A stretch of 64,000 bases of DNA from an uncultured Bacilli bacterium (lineage in GTDB: Bacteria > Bacillota_I > Bacilli_A > RF39 > UBA660): the NCBI GenBank assembly GCA_910584655.1, contig CAJUBJ010000006.1, forward strand, positions 60,718 to 124,717. The letters are read 5' to 3'. Every line of letters starts with the position of its first letter. The first letter of the stretch is position 1. Below are positions 52,081 to 61,832 of this stretch, piece by piece. The notes beneath the pieces were generated by a model. It had not been told where the DNA came from. It searched no databases and saw nothing but the letters and a program-made list of their open reading frames with translations. The translations under genes and the position numbers were made by a program.

Positions 52081-52740
52081 ATGGAAAAAAAGACAAAAGA
52101 TATAGAAAAAGAAATAGAAGATATTGATTTAGAAGATGAAGACTATGAAGAAATTTCTGTTGAAGAAAGAGTTGTAGGAATCGAAAAAAAAGTTAATATA
52201 ATTTTAATTGTTGTAATACTTACATGCTTATTTAGTTTATTATCAATGATCTTCGCTATTAATGGTGGAAATGGAGATACTTCATATGGTGAATCTCAAG
52301 GAAATGACACTACAATAGCTGATGATTATTCATATGATACTAGTGCATTTAAAGAAATTAGTGCATCTGACATTAAATCTGAGTCTAAAAACGAAACTAT
52401 TGTTGTATGGCTTGGAAGACAAGGATGTTCTTATTGCGCTGCTTATGCACCTCAAATTAAACAAGTTGCTGAAGAATATAAAATTACAGTAAGATATATA
52501 GATTTTGCTAAAATTATAGACTTCTCAACAAATCCACCTACTGTTTCAGATAACACTGCATATAATCTTATTACAGATTTAGAAGGAAATGGCGAATGGA
52601 AGGGATTTGGAGAAGAAGCTATGCAAGGAACACCAAATACTTTAATTATTAAAAATAATGTAATTGTTGGTGGTGTTAACGGATATAGTAAAGCTGAATC
52701 AATCAGATCTGCTTTTGAAGCTGCTGGAATAAAAAAATAA
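52081..52740 (+). CDS. Membrane-anchored thioredoxin-like protein
   Basis: 219 aa. An acidic cytosolic start of about 40 residues, one membrane helix (about residues 40-60), and an outside thioredoxin-like domain. 'VVWLGRQGCSYCAAYAPQIK' holds the CxxC active site, and 'GTPNTLIIKNN' the cis-proline loop. It would act in disulfide exchange or thiol reduction at the cell surface. ATG at 52081 behind GGGAGGAAT. Own terminator follows. Confidence 0.85.
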   Translation: MEKKTKDIEKEIEDIDLEDEDYEEISVEERVVGIEKKVNIILIVVILTCLFSLLSMIFAINGGNGDTSYGESQGNDTTIADDYSYDTSAFKEISASDIKSESKNETIVVWLGRQGCSYCAAYAPQIKQVAEEYKITVRYIDFAKIIDFSTNPPTVSDNTAYNLITDLEGNGEWKGFGEEAMQGTPNTLIIKNNVIVGGVNGYSKAESIRSAFEAAGIKK

Positions 52741-52775
52741 AAAAGACTTTAAATGAAAGACTTAAAGTCTTTTTT
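52738..52775 (+). terminator. Terminator
   Basis: AAAAGACTTTAA and TTAAAGTCTTTT pair around ATGAAAGAC, with a T run. Confidence 0.8.
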
Positions 52776-52801
52776 TATGATATAATTTAAATGGTGATAA
52801 T

Positions 52802-53680
52802 ATGGTAGAGTTGAAAGGAAAAGATTTAAGAGATAAATTACTTATTTCTCTTAAAGAACAAGTTAAAAGTGTACCTACACAATTAGGTCTTGCAGTAATT
52901 CAAGTCGGTAATGATGAGGCAAGTAAAGTGTATGTTAGACAAAAAGAAAAATTAGCCCTAGAAATGGGATATAAATTTGTTCATCACGTATTTGATGAAA
53001 ATGTGGCTCAAAGTGAAGTCATATCATATATTGAAGAGTTAAATAATGATGATACAATAGATGGTATATTAGTACAGATGCCATTGCCAAAGCATTTAGA
53101 TACTACGTTAATCCAAAATACAATAGATTCAAATAAGGATGTAGATGGATTAACTTTTGTAAATGCTGGGAGATTAGTGCAAAATATGCCTTCTTTAGTT
53201 CCTTGTACTCCTAAAGGAATAATAGATATTCTTGATGATTATAATATTCCTATTGAAGGAAAGAAAGTTGTTGTTATTGGGAGAAGTATATTAGTTGGTA
53301 AACCTATTGCTAATATGCTTACTAATAGAAATGCTTCTGTTGCAGTATGTCATTCTAAAAGTGATGATATAAGTTTCTATACCAAGAATGCCGATATAAT
53401 AGTAGTGGCTGTTGGTAAAGCAAAATATTTAACTAGTGATATGGTAAGTCCTAATACAACAATTATAGATGTTGGAATTAATAGAATAGATGGTAAATTA
53501 ATTGGAGATGTTGACTATGAAGAAGTTTCTAAAGTAGCCAGTTATATTACACCTGTTCCAGGTGGTGTTGGTCCAATGACTGTATATGAATTAATGCATA
53601 ATGTATATGTTGCACATCAATTGCGTATGAAAGAGAAAAAATTAAATAATACAAAAAAATTAGAATTAACCAAAAATTAA
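52802..53680 (+). CDS. folD: FolD, methylenetetrahydrofolate dehydrogenase/cyclohydrolase
   Basis: 292 aa. 'VGNDEASKVYVRQKEKLA' (catalytic Y and K), 'DGILVQMPLPKHLD', 'VIGRSILVGKPIANML' (NAD(P) site) and 'ITPVPGGVGPMTVYELM' are all present. The enzyme turns 5,10-methylene-THF into 10-formyl-THF in two steps in the cytosol. Length is normal, with a short lysine-rich extension. ATG behind GGTGAT. Followed closely by the ABC-F gene. Confidence 0.97.
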   Translation: MVELKGKDLRDKLLISLKEQVKSVPTQLGLAVIQVGNDEASKVYVRQKEKLALEMGYKFVHHVFDENVAQSEVISYIEELNNDDTIDGILVQMPLPKHLDTTLIQNTIDSNKDVDGLTFVNAGRLVQNMPSLVPCTPKGIIDILDDYNIPIEGKKVVVIGRSILVGKPIANMLTNRNASVAVCHSKSDDISFYTKNADIIVVAVGKAKYLTSDMVSPNTTIIDVGINRIDGKLIGDVDYEEVSKVASYITPVPGGVGPMTVYELMHNVYVAHQLRMKEKKLNNTKKLELTKN

Positions 53681-53735
53681 TTCTTTTTTATTTTTTTTAA
53701 AGATGTGTTAATATAATGAATAGCGAGGTGATATT

Positions 53736-55382
53736 ATGAATATTAAAAATTTAACGATGACATTTGGATTGCAAGAAATATTTGATGATGTCACATTACA
53801 AATTAAGGAAAAAGAAAAAGTTGGTATTATTGGAATGAATGGTGCTGGCAAATCTACTTTCTTTAAAATTATTATGGGCAAACTAGAGCCTGATAGTGGT
53901 CGTGTAATTTTAAAGCCTGGAACAAGAATTGGATTTTTACCACAAGTTATTAGTGATGAAATACCTAGTATGGATATAACAGTATTTGACTTTCTGTTAG
54001 ATGGAAGACCTATAAAAAAATTAGAGCGTGAGCTTAGTGAAGCATATATGGAAGCTAGTATTGAAACTGATGAAAAAAAATTAAAATATATAATGAAACG
54101 TATTGGTAAACTACAAGAGAAATTAGAATATTATGAAGTTTATAATGCTGAAAATATTTTACTTAAGATAGTTACAGGTATGAATATAGATAGTGATTTA
54201 CTTGATATGAATTTATGTGATTTATCAGGGGGACAAAAAAGTAAGATAGCTTTTGCAAGGTTACTTTATTCTAATCCAGAAATAGTATTGCTTGATGAAC
54301 CTACCAACCATTTAGATGTAGATAGTAAAGAATACATAATTAATTATTTAAAGAACTATAATGGAACTGTTTTAGTTATATCTCATGATATAGAGTTTTT
54401 AGATGCCGTTACTACACAAACTTTATATGTTGATAAAGCAACTCATAAAATGGAATTATATCCAGGTAATTATGAAAAATATATGAAGATTAGAAATGAA
54501 AGATTAAAAACACAGGAACGTTTATTTGAAAAACAAGAAAAAGAAGAAGAAAAACTAAAGAAGATTATTGCTAAGTATATTAGAGGTAATGAAAAGAAAG
54601 CTAATATAGCAAAAGATAGACAAAAGAAACTAGCTAAGTTAGAAGAAAATAAGATTGTATTGGAGAAAAAACAAAAAGTAGCACATTTTAAAATAAAAAT
54701 AAATCATCCATCAGGAGTTGTTCCATTAAAATGTGAAAACTTGAAGTTTGGATATAAGGAAGACCATATTTTAATTGATGATTTAACTTTTGATTTAGGA
54801 CGTGGAGAGAAGTTCTTAATAGTTGGGGAGAATGGTGTTGGTAAGTCTACCCTACTTAAATTAATTGTCGGATATTTAAAACCTTTAATAGGTGAAATTG
54901 ATATTAATGAAAAAACTGAAATTGGTTATTATGCACAAGAACATGAACTACTTGATAATGATAAAATAATATTGGAAAATTTCAGCGAATATAATTTAAG
55001 TACTAAAGAATTACGAAGTTTCTTAGGAAGTTTTCTATTCTTTGGGGATGATGTTTATAAAAAAGTAAGTTATCTTTCGCCTGGTGAACGAAGTCGTGTT
55101 GCTCTAGCTAAACTCGCTTTAACTGGAGCTAATATGCTTATTTTAGATGAACCTACTAATCATTTAGATCCCCAAACACAAGAAATGATAGCTAATACAT
55201 TCAGGGATTATGAAGGAACAATGTTAGTAGTATCGCATAATGTGGAATTTGTTGATAATTTAGGTGTTGAACGTATGTTAATGCTTCCTAGTGGTGAAAT
55301 AAGATATTACGATAAAGATACTGTTATGTATTATCAAGAATTAAATAATCAAAGTAAATATAAGAAGAACAAGAATAATTAG
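53736..55382 (+). CDS. ABC-F family ATPase
   Basis: 548 aa, two ABC domains without membrane segments. Walker A 'GMNGAGKST' and 'GENGVGKST', signatures 'LSGGQKSK' and 'LSPGERSR', Walker B 'IVLLDEPTNHLD' and 'MLILDEPTNHLD'. The linker between the domains has the long charged helices (about residues 245-320) that reach into the ribosomal E site. Likely translation factor or, less likely, antibiotic protection. The subtype cannot be fixed here. ATG behind GAGGTGAT. Confidence 0.93.
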   Translation: MNIKNLTMTFGLQEIFDDVTLQIKEKEKVGIIGMNGAGKSTFFKIIMGKLEPDSGRVILKPGTRIGFLPQVISDEIPSMDITVFDFLLDGRPIKKLERELSEAYMEASIETDEKKLKYIMKRIGKLQEKLEYYEVYNAENILLKIVTGMNIDSDLLDMNLCDLSGGQKSKIAFARLLYSNPEIVLLDEPTNHLDVDSKEYIINYLKNYNGTVLVISHDIEFLDAVTTQTLYVDKATHKMELYPGNYEKYMKIRNERLKTQERLFEKQEKEEEKLKKIIAKYIRGNEKKANIAKDRQKKLAKLEENKIVLEKKQKVAHFKIKINHPSGVVPLKCENLKFGYKEDHILIDDLTFDLGRGEKFLIVGENGVGKSTLLKLIVGYLKPLIGEIDINEKTEIGYYAQEHELLDNDKIILENFSEYNLSTKELRSFLGSFLFFGDDVYKKVSYLSPGERSRVALAKLALTGANMLILDEPTNHLDPQTQEMIANTFRDYEGTMLVVSHNVEFVDNLGVERMLMLPSGEIRYYDKDTVMYYQELNNQSKYKKNKNN

Positions 55383-55402
55383 GTGGTTCTTCTTTTTTAG
55401 TG
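55374..55402 (+). terminator. Terminator of the ABC-F gene
   Basis: AAGAAC and GTTCTT pair around about 15 bases, with a T run. Confidence 0.6.
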
Positions 55403-55444
55403 TGGAAAATGATATAATTAAATTATGAAAGTAAGGAGGTTACG

Positions 55445-56353
55445 ATGGAAAAAGTAAAAAAAGATCCAATATTATATAGGATATTTGAATGTTTTATGAT
55501 TACTATTGGTGCAGCTTTAGCGGCTTTTGCTCTTGAAGCTATATTGGTACCTAACTCTATTTTAGATGGTGGAGTTACAGGTGTTAGTATTATATTAAAT
55601 TTATTATTTAAATGGAAATTAAGTTTATTAATACTAATAATTAATATTCCATTTATATATATTGGTTTTAAAAATCTAGGATGGAAATTTTTATTTAAAG
55701 CAATTTATAGTATTTTAGTGTTTTCTATATTGTTAGAAGTATTTCATTCAATAAATCATGTAACAGAGAATATACTACTTGCAACTATATATGGTAGTGT
55801 TATTCTTGGTGTTGGTGTTGGGATTGTAATTAGATTTGGTGGATGCCTAGATGGAACTGAGTCTGTAGGCATTGTAATTAGTAAAAATACTAACTTTTCT
55901 GTTGGACAATTTGTTTTATTATGTAATGCTATAATATTTACTATTGCTGGATATTTTTTTGGAGTTGACAGAGCTCTATATTCCCTACTTGCTTATTTTA
56001 TAACTAGTAAAGTGGTAGATGAGATTGGAGAAGGTTTTCAAAAAGCTAAGGCTGCAATGATTATTACAAAGAATGGCAAAGATTTGGCAGAAGCTATCTA
56101 TAAAAAAATTGGTAGAACGGTAACGTTTATTGAAGGTAGTGGACTTATAAGTGGAGAGCAAAATGTTTTATATTGTGTATTAACAAGAGTTGAAGTATCA
56201 GAATTAAAAAGTATAGTTAAAGAGCATGATAAATCGGCATTTGTTACAATATTAGATGTATCTGAAATAATTGGTTCTCATATAAAATCAAATAAATCTT
56301 TGAAAAAAATTAAGAATAAAAAAGAAAAGAGGAAATTAAATGAAAACGTATAA
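55445..56353 (+). CDS. YitT family membrane protein
   Basis: 302 aa. Five to six membrane helices come first ('ITIGAALAAFALEAILVPNS' and 'GGVTGVSIILNLLF' are typical), then a soluble DUF2179 domain ('AKAAMIITKNGKDLAEAIYK' and 'GRTVTFIEGSGLISG', 'LYCVLTRVEVSEL'). Transport function has been suggested for the family, but the substrate is unknown. ATG behind AAGGAGGT. Overlaps the MazG-like gene by 14 nt. Confidence 0.92.
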   Translation: MEKVKKDPILYRIFECFMITIGAALAAFALEAILVPNSILDGGVTGVSIILNLLFKWKLSLLILIINIPFIYIGFKNLGWKFLFKAIYSILVFSILLEVFHSINHVTENILLATIYGSVILGVGVGIVIRFGGCLDGTESVGIVISKNTNFSVGQFVLLCNAIIFTIAGYFFGVDRALYSLLAYFITSKVVDEIGEGFQKAKAAMIITKNGKDLAEAIYKKIGRTVTFIEGSGLISGEQNVLYCVLTRVEVSELKSIVKEHDKSAFVTILDVSEIIGSHIKSNKSLKKIKNKKEKRKLNENV

Positions 56354-56660
56354 TAAATTAGTAAGAGATAAAATACCTGAATTAATGTTAATGGAACATG
56401 AACTCCCTACTACTAGAATTTTAAGTGATGAAGAATATATTCAAGAACTTAATAAAAAGTTGGAGGATGAAGTTAAAGTTTACTTAGAAAATGAAAATAT
56501 TGAAGAAATGGTAGATATTCTTGAAGTAATTAGAGCTATATTAGAGTTTAAAGGTGAATCATTTGAAAAAATAGAAGAAAAAAGAATTAAAAAAGCAAAT
56601 AAAAAAGGAACGTTTAAAGAAAGAGTTTACTTAGAAAAAGTTATGCAAAGTGGTGATTAG
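56340..56660 (+). CDS. MazG-like/phosphoribosyl-ATP pyrophosphohydrolase-like protein
   Basis: 106 aa. 'YNKLVRDKIPELM' at the start and 'LEDEVKVYLENENIEEMVDI' then 'LEVIRAILEF' give the E..E and E..D metal residues of the all-alpha NTP pyrophosphohydrolase fold. This subfamily occurs widely in Firmicutes as a possible house-cleaning enzyme. The ATG lies within the end of the YitT gene, behind AGAGGAAA. Hairpin terminator follows. Confidence 0.87.
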   Translation: MKTYNKLVRDKIPELMLMEHELPTTRILSDEEYIQELNKKLEDEVKVYLENENIEEMVDILEVIRAILEFKGESFEKIEEKRIKKANKKGTFKERVYLEKVMQSGD

Positions 56661-56685
56661 ACACAAAATGTGTCTTTTTATTTGT
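56650..56685 (+). terminator. Terminator
   Basis: AGACAC and GTGTCT pair around AAAAT, with a T run. Confidence 0.7.
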
Positions 56686-56741
56686 AAAAAAAGATAATTT
56701 ATCATAAAATATATATAGTAGTAGAATTCGGGTGAGTTTAG

Positions 56742-57299
56742 ATGTACACAAAGGTAGAAGAGGCAATACATTTTATGGTGAAAGCCAATAAAGGTCAAAA
56801 AAGAAAAAATGAAAACATTGATAAAAGTTTTCATTCAATGATAATATACTCAATGTTAAGAGAGTTCACTACTACAGAAGATGTCTTAGTATCTGCACTT
56901 TTACATGATGTAATAAATGATACCGAATATGGATATGAAGAAATAGAAGAAAGATTTGGTACTTTAGTTGCTGATATGGTTTCTGATTTATCTGAAGATA
57001 TGTCTATTACTAAATGGTTAGATAGAAAGAAAAACTATATAAGAAGGATGAGAGCAAATTATGATGTTAATGTTATAAATATTATGTTAGCAGATAAGTT
57101 ACATAATCTTATTTCTAACTATGAAAATTTTCTTAAAATGGGAGATAAAATATGGAAAAATACAGGTGGTTCAAAAGATGAAAACAAATGGTTATATAGA
57201 GAAGTTTATGGGATTGCAAAGTCTAAAAAAGCAAATGATAATTTGCTAAATAGATATAAAGAAATTATAGAAGTTTATTTTGGTGAAGTAGATGAATAA
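56742..57299 (+). CDS. HD-domain phosphohydrolase, SpoT-hydrolase-like
   Basis: 185 aa. 'HSMIIYSMLREF', 'SALLHDVINDTEYGYEEIEE' (HD with following acidic residues) and 'MLADKLHNLISN' make the metal site. The order resembles the hydrolase part of RelA/SpoT and small alarmone hydrolases. It could cleave (p)ppGpp or another nucleotide. Ribosome site GGGTGAG. It overlaps the PAP2 gene by 8 nt, so the two are coupled. Confidence 0.83.
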   Translation: MYTKVEEAIHFMVKANKGQKRKNENIDKSFHSMIIYSMLREFTTTEDVLVSALLHDVINDTEYGYEEIEERFGTLVADMVSDLSEDMSITKWLDRKKNYIRRMRANYDVNVINIMLADKLHNLISNYENFLKMGDKIWKNTGGSKDENKWLYREVYGIAKSKKANDNLLNRYKEIIEVYFGEVDE

Positions 57300-57918
57300 A
57301 AAATTTATTAGAAATCATTGGAAACCTATAATTTTTTCATTAAGTATTTTAATTTTTTTGATTCTTGTAAAAATGTTAATGCAAGATCAAATAAAAGTAT
57401 TTGATGATGCTGTATATAATCTTGTTTCTAAATTAAGATGTGAACCATTAACCTATTTTTTTAAATTTATGTCTTTTTTATGTAGTACTTGGTTTTTATT
57501 CGTTGTTACTGTATTAATAATGATATTTAGTAAAAATAAAAAAGCTGCTTTTTATATTGGTCTAAATGTTATTTTATGTGTGTTATTAAATCAAGGTTTT
57601 AAATATACATTTATGAGAGAAAGACCAATTGATATTAATTTAATTATTGAAAATGGATACAGTTTTCCTTCAGGTCATTCAATGGTTAGTTTAGCTTTTT
57701 ATGGTTTATTTATATATCTGATTGCTCATAAGAAAATGAAAAAAAATAAAAAATATATATATTGCTTTGCTCTTGCAGTATTAACATTATTAATTGGGAT
57801 AAGTAGAATTTATTTAGGTGTACACTATGCAAGTGATGTTTGTGCAGGATTTGCACTTGCTATGGCCTATTTAATTATATATATATTAATTGTATATAAA
57901 AAAATGAAGAAAATTTAA
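57292..57918 (+). CDS. PAP2-family phosphatase
   Basis: 208 aa with about six membrane helices. The three phosphatase motifs are 'KYTFMRERP', 'SFPSGHSMVS' and 'SRIYLGVHYASDV', all complete. Such enzymes remove phosphate from lipids such as undecaprenyl diphosphate or phosphatidic acid at the outer face of the membrane. Start overlaps the HD gene, behind TTGGTGAAG. Confidence 0.92.
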   Translation: MNKKFIRNHWKPIIFSLSILIFLILVKMLMQDQIKVFDDAVYNLVSKLRCEPLTYFFKFMSFLCSTWFLFVVTVLIMIFSKNKKAAFYIGLNVILCVLLNQGFKYTFMRERPIDINLIIENGYSFPSGHSMVSLAFYGLFIYLIAHKKMKKNKKYIYCFALAVLTLLIGISRIYLGVHYASDVCAGFALAMAYLIIYILIVYKKMKKI

Positions 57919-57935
57919 TTTCTTCATTTTTTATG
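57898..57935. terminator. Bidirectional terminator
   Basis: AAAATGAAGAAA and TTTCTTCATTTT pair around ATTTAA, between converging genes. Confidence 0.85.
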
Positions 57936-58707
57936 ATCCTGTACTTAAGTACTTTGTTGCTCCTTTATTAAATAATATTATTGCTGGTATTATATATAAT
58001 AATACTAATAATGGTAAAAATATATATATAATATTTGATGATTTATCAATTAAAAATAATAAAGGATAGTAATTAACTAAAGAATAAGGAATTATAAAAG
58101 TAAAGAATTTTAAGATTGATTTTGGAAAAACTCCCATCGGATACTGAGCAATATTTTTTCCACCATCTGTTAAAACATTTCTAATTTCAAGACCCTGAAC
58201 TGTTATAAAGCAATACGATGCTGTAACTAGGAATATAGCAAAGAAAATAGCTATACTACTAATTATCATAAATAATAATGTTAATATTTTTAATAAGTTC
58301 CATGATAAGTTTAGTTTAATTAAAGAATAAATCATTATTATAAGACTGTAAATTATTTTTGTAACTTTTACATATTGAATTTTGAAACCTATTACTTGAG
58401 CTAAAATATTTATAGGACGTAATAGTAATCTATCAAAATCTCCTGTAATTATTAAACTATCAAATTGATCTAGTCCTCTTGCAAAAACCTCATTTATGGC
58501 ATAGCCAAAATTTATAATACTAAAAGTTAATAAGACTTCATATAATGTGAATCCTTTGATATTATTAAATTTATCAAACATTGATGTTATTACAAAGGTA
58601 AAGCTAAAAAATACTAGTATTTGACTTAATATAGATAAAATTAACGATGATTTATATTCACAAAGAGATTTTAAATGTAATTTAAGGTAATTAATATATA
58701 TTTTCAT
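57931..58707 (-). CDS. ABC-2 family permease (second subunit)
   Basis: 258 aa with six membrane helices. It belongs to the ABC-2-like PF06182-type permeases: 'FARGLDQFDSLIITGDFDRL' then 'LLRPINIL' is the usual loop, with 'YPMGVFPKSILKFFTFIIPY' late. It directly follows the first permease and the ATPase gene on one transcript. The exporter's substrate is unknown. Confidence 0.87.
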   Translation of the reverse strand: MKIYINYLKLHLKSLCEYKSSLILSILSQILVFFSFTFVITSMFDKFNNIKGFTLYEVLLTFSIINFGYAINEVFARGLDQFDSLIITGDFDRLLLRPINILAQVIGFKIQYVKVTKIIYSLIIMIYSLIKLNLSWNLLKILTLLFMIISSIAIFFAIFLVTASYCFITVQGLEIRNVLTDGGKNIAQYPMGVFPKSILKFFTFIIPYSLVNYYPLLFLIDKSSNIIYIFLPLLVLLYIIPAIILFNKGATKYLSTGS

Positions 58708-59511
58708 TTATCCACCTTGTACTACTACTCTTTTTAATATTTTATTGGTTAACTTTATTCCTATAAATATAATTATAATAAGCCATAATATATCGATAAT
58801 AAGACCTTTTATAATAGCAATACCAGTTATATTTTTACAAAATATTTGAAATGCAAAATCACTAATATAAGCAAAGGGTAAAAATGAGATTATGTAATTT
58901 AGTGATTTTGGAAATAATGCTAATGGGATTGCTTGTCCTGATAAGATATCAGAAATAGTACTAATTATTCCTACTACTCCTGTTTCATCTAGTAAATAGA
59001 AAGATATTACATACATTAAAACTATTATTGATGTTATTAATAGGGCAGATATACATATTACTATTATAAATAATAGAATAGTTTTTATATCTGGATAGAT
59101 AATACGATATGGCTTAGGTAAAATAGATGCAATTATAAGTAATGGGATTCCTCTAAGTAAGGCAGATGATAATTTTGATGCTAGTATTCTAGCAAACCAC
59201 ATTAAATAAAGATTACTAGGACGACATAGTTCATAAGCGACATCTCCATTTTTTATCATTTTCAATAAATCATTATCTTTGTACCATATATATATGAGGG
59301 CAAAGAATGATTGATTTAACCATAAGTATGTAATTAATTGTTCTATAGATATCCCAATATCATTTGATGTTCCACTACTATAGAAAGCTATATATACAAA
59401 AATATTAACGAATCCGAAAAAAAGTTGAGTTGTTAAGCCAGCAATGGCAGCAGCACGATATTGTAAACCAACAGTGAACTTTAGTTTAAAAAATGATATA
59501 TATTGTTTCAT
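58708..59511 (-). CDS. ABC-2 family permease (first subunit)
   Basis: 267 aa with six membrane helices. The loop 'LLKMIKNGDVAYELCRPSNL' corresponds to that in the next gene, as does 'IPLALFPKSLNYIISFLPFA', so the two are distant copies that form a heterodimer pore. Its ATG overlaps the ATPase gene stop (ATGA). Stop and next start abut. Confidence 0.87.
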   Translation of the reverse strand: MKQYISFFKLKFTVGLQYRAAAIAGLTTQLFFGFVNIFVYIAFYSSGTSNDIGISIEQLITYLWLNQSFFALIYIWYKDNDLLKMIKNGDVAYELCRPSNLYLMWFARILASKLSSALLRGIPLLIIASILPKPYRIIYPDIKTILLFIIVICISALLITSIIVLMYVISFYLLDETGVVGIISTISDILSGQAIPLALFPKSLNYIISFLPFAYISDFAFQIFCKNITGIAIIKGLIIDILWLIIIIFIGIKLTNKILKRVVVQGG

Positions 59512-60491
59512 TTATTTGATTCTTCATATAAATTAATTATGATGTTTTCTAAAGATTCATTGTCTATTTCAAGATCTTCTATACTTGTTTTTTTAGATAG
59601 ATAATTTAAGAAATCAGATGTATTTAGTAATAAAGAGTCAATTTTAAATTTGTATCCTTCTTGAATTTTTTCTTGAGTAATAATTCCTTTTTTTCTTAGT
59701 TTAGTTAGCGTAGTATTAGTTGTAACTGTAACATATTTATGATGGTCAAATTTTTGTTTTAAATTTTTTAGTTGACCATCATAGACTATCTCTCCTTTAC
59801 AAGCAATAATAATTCGCTTAGCGAGAGCTTCTATGTCACTCATATCGTGAGTGGTTAGTATAACTGTCACTTTTTGTTCTTTATTTATCTTTTTGATAAA
59901 TTCTCTTACTATTTGTTTAGATAAAGCGTCAAGTCCAATAGTTGGCTCATCTAAAAATAGTATTTTAGGTTCATGTAATAGTGAAGCAGCTATTTCACAG
60001 CGCATTCTTTGTCCAAGACTTAATTGTCTTACTGGAATATGAATGATATCTTCAATGTTTAATTTTTTTACTAGGTATTCTTTTCGATTTAAAAATTTAG
60101 ATTCATCTATTTTGTAGATATCTTTTAGAAGATTAAAGGTGTCTTCAGCTGGGATATCCCACCATAATTGACTGCGAGCTCCAAAGACTACGCCAATTTT
60201 AGAAACATATTCTTTTCTCTCTTTCCATGGAACTATGCCATCAATTGTAACTGTTCCTGAATCTGGGGTAAGAATACCAGATAATATTTTGATAGTAGTA
60301 GATTTTCCTGCACCATTTTGGCCAATAAATCCAACTATACTACCTTCTTCGATATTAAAAGAGATATCTTTTATAGCTTCAATATATTTATAGTCTCTTT
60401 TAATAAAGTTTTTTAAAGTTGCTTTAATACCTGACTTTTTTTGGGCAACTTTAAAAGTTTTTGTTATGTGCGAAACATTGATGAACGACAT
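59508..60491 (-). CDS. ABC transporter ATP-binding protein
   Basis: 327 aa. 'GFIGQNGAGKSTTIKILSG' (Walker A), 'LSLGQRMRCEIAASLLH' (signature), 'ILFLDEPTIGLD' (Walker B) and the switch 'LTTHDMSD'. A C-terminal region of about 80 aa is typical of the export ATPases that go with PF06182 permeases. It powers the two permeases encoded next. ATG behind AGGAGTG. First gene of a three-gene operon. Confidence 0.93.
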   Translation of the reverse strand: MSFINVSHITKTFKVAQKKSGIKATLKNFIKRDYKYIEAIKDISFNIEEGSIVGFIGQNGAGKSTTIKILSGILTPDSGTVTIDGIVPWKERKEYVSKIGVVFGARSQLWWDIPAEDTFNLLKDIYKIDESKFLNRKEYLVKKLNIEDIIHIPVRQLSLGQRMRCEIAASLLHEPKILFLDEPTIGLDALSKQIVREFIKKINKEQKVTVILTTHDMSDIEALAKRIIIACKGEIVYDGQLKNLKQKFDHHKYVTVTTNTTLTKLRKKGIITQEKIQEGYKFKIDSLLLNTSDFLNYLSKKTSIEDLEIDNESLENIIINLYEESNK

Positions 60492-60640
60492 TTTTTCACT
60501 CCTTTCCTAACCTTTTTACAACGCAAAAAACCAGATATAAAATATCTAGTACTCATCATGTAATAAATAAATTGTAGTTTTCTTGCAAAAAAGTCACTTT
60601 CAATTATAAATTGTATATGAAAAAAATGCAATAATTTTTA

Positions 60641-60672
60641 AAAAAAGTTAGATATTTTAATATCTAACTATT
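60641..60672 (-). terminator. Terminator of the ord-like gene
   Basis: AGTTAGATATT and AATATCTAACT pair around a very short loop, with seven T on the minus strand. The rest of the 170-bp gap before the ABC operon holds no gene; CCAGATAT and ATATCTAG form a smaller inverted repeat there. Confidence 0.75.
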
Positions 60673-61744
60673 TATTTATATATTCATTTAAGTTTTTTAG
60701 ACGATATTCTGGCGTTGCTAATTCACTTGTTGATATGAATCCTGGTCTAGCATTAAAGACGTCTGGAATTCTGTTTATAACATCTGCACATGTTAATTCT
60801 GCTGTTGCTGGTTGTTTAATAGTTACTGTAGTTTCTGGTTCTCCTATTATTCTCCATTCATTAGTATCTACTTCATCTGGAGCATATACTTTACCTATAC
60901 ATTCTGCTTCTATAATAATTCCTTCTTCTGTTTCTGCGGTTACTACAGCACTCATACCAGTTGCATCTCCAGCTTTTATTTTCATTCCTAAAGTCGAAGA
61001 TTCTAAATCTTCATTATGTGTTTGTGGGACACATTGTTGATTCATACTAGTTATATGTAGATGGAATTTGTCAGCAAGCCATCCAACGGTATTCCACATA
61101 TATGAAGGAGTAAATTTACCAGATTCAATAAGTTTTGTTCTTTCTTCTTCACTAATTCTATCAGCAGATGCAACATTTTTATCAAATTCTTCTAAAGTTA
61201 GCCCTGCACCATGTGCTTTGGCTAGTGCTATACCATAATCTTCAACGTTGTATGATGATGACCCTTTGATTTTTGCTATCTTATGTGTTGTTCCTGCTAA
61301 TACTGAAATTAGATTTCCCCAAAATACATCTTGATATCCACATCCAACTATTGTGCACTTATTAGCTTTAGCTAATACATCTATTTCTTTCCAGATTGTT
61401 GGATTAGAGTTTTGAGCATAAAACGCTTCTTCACAAGTTGTTATTGCATTAATACCTAGTTTTGCACATATTCTTAATACATCTTTTACATCTTGTAATA
61501 AACTCATTGTAGTTACAATAGCTATATTAGGTTTCGTTGCTTTCATATAATCTTCTAGTTTTTCTAACGGAGCTATACCAACATTTCTGTGTTCTCCACC
61601 TATTACATATGATATATCTTTACCATATAAATCTGGATTAATATCAACAGCTCCAACAATTTTTACTCCTTTTTTTAAAGCATATTTCATTGTATAAACA
61701 CTCATTTTTCCACAACCAATTTGGAACATTCTTATTTTTTCCAT
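60668..61744 (-). CDS. ord: 2,4-diaminopentanoate dehydrogenase-like oxidoreductase
   Basis: 358 aa. Rossmann start 'MFQIGCGKMSVYTMKYALKK', then 'GAVDINP' and 'IVTTMSLLQDVKDVLRICAK', with 'GCGYQDVFWGNLISVLAG' and the C-terminal DAP-reductase-like domain. It resembles Ord of the clostridial ornithine pathway, which oxidises 2,4-diaminopentanoate with NAD(P). The other pathway genes (ortA/B, oraS/E) are not here, so the substrate may differ. ATG at 61744 behind GGATGATT. Single-gene unit. Confidence 0.8.
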   Translation of the reverse strand: MEKIRMFQIGCGKMSVYTMKYALKKGVKIVGAVDINPDLYGKDISYVIGGEHRNVGIAPLEKLEDYMKATKPNIAIVTTMSLLQDVKDVLRICAKLGINAITTCEEAFYAQNSNPTIWKEIDVLAKANKCTIVGCGYQDVFWGNLISVLAGTTHKIAKIKGSSSYNVEDYGIALAKAHGAGLTLEEFDKNVASADRISEEERTKLIESGKFTPSYMWNTVGWLADKFHLHITSMNQQCVPQTHNEDLESSTLGMKIKAGDATGMSAVVTAETEEGIIIEAECIGKVYAPDEVDTNEWRIIGEPETTVTIKQPATAELTCADVINRIPDVFNARPGFISTSELATPEYRLKNLNEYINK

Positions 61745-61832
61745 TATAATCATCCTATTCTAATAATATTATAACAGAGTTTAGTATAGTTTTTGATTTT
61801 TATATTTTTTTATAGTGTAAAAAAACGAAAAC

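Noticed and set aside
53736..55382. Antibiotic resistance ABC-F
   Set aside because: No leader peptide or attenuator precedes it, and the sequence does not clearly match a resistance subtype. A housekeeping factor is as likely.
60492..60667. Riboswitch before the ABC operon
   Set aside because: Only short AT-rich inverted repeats are seen; the longer one is the terminator of the ord-like gene.
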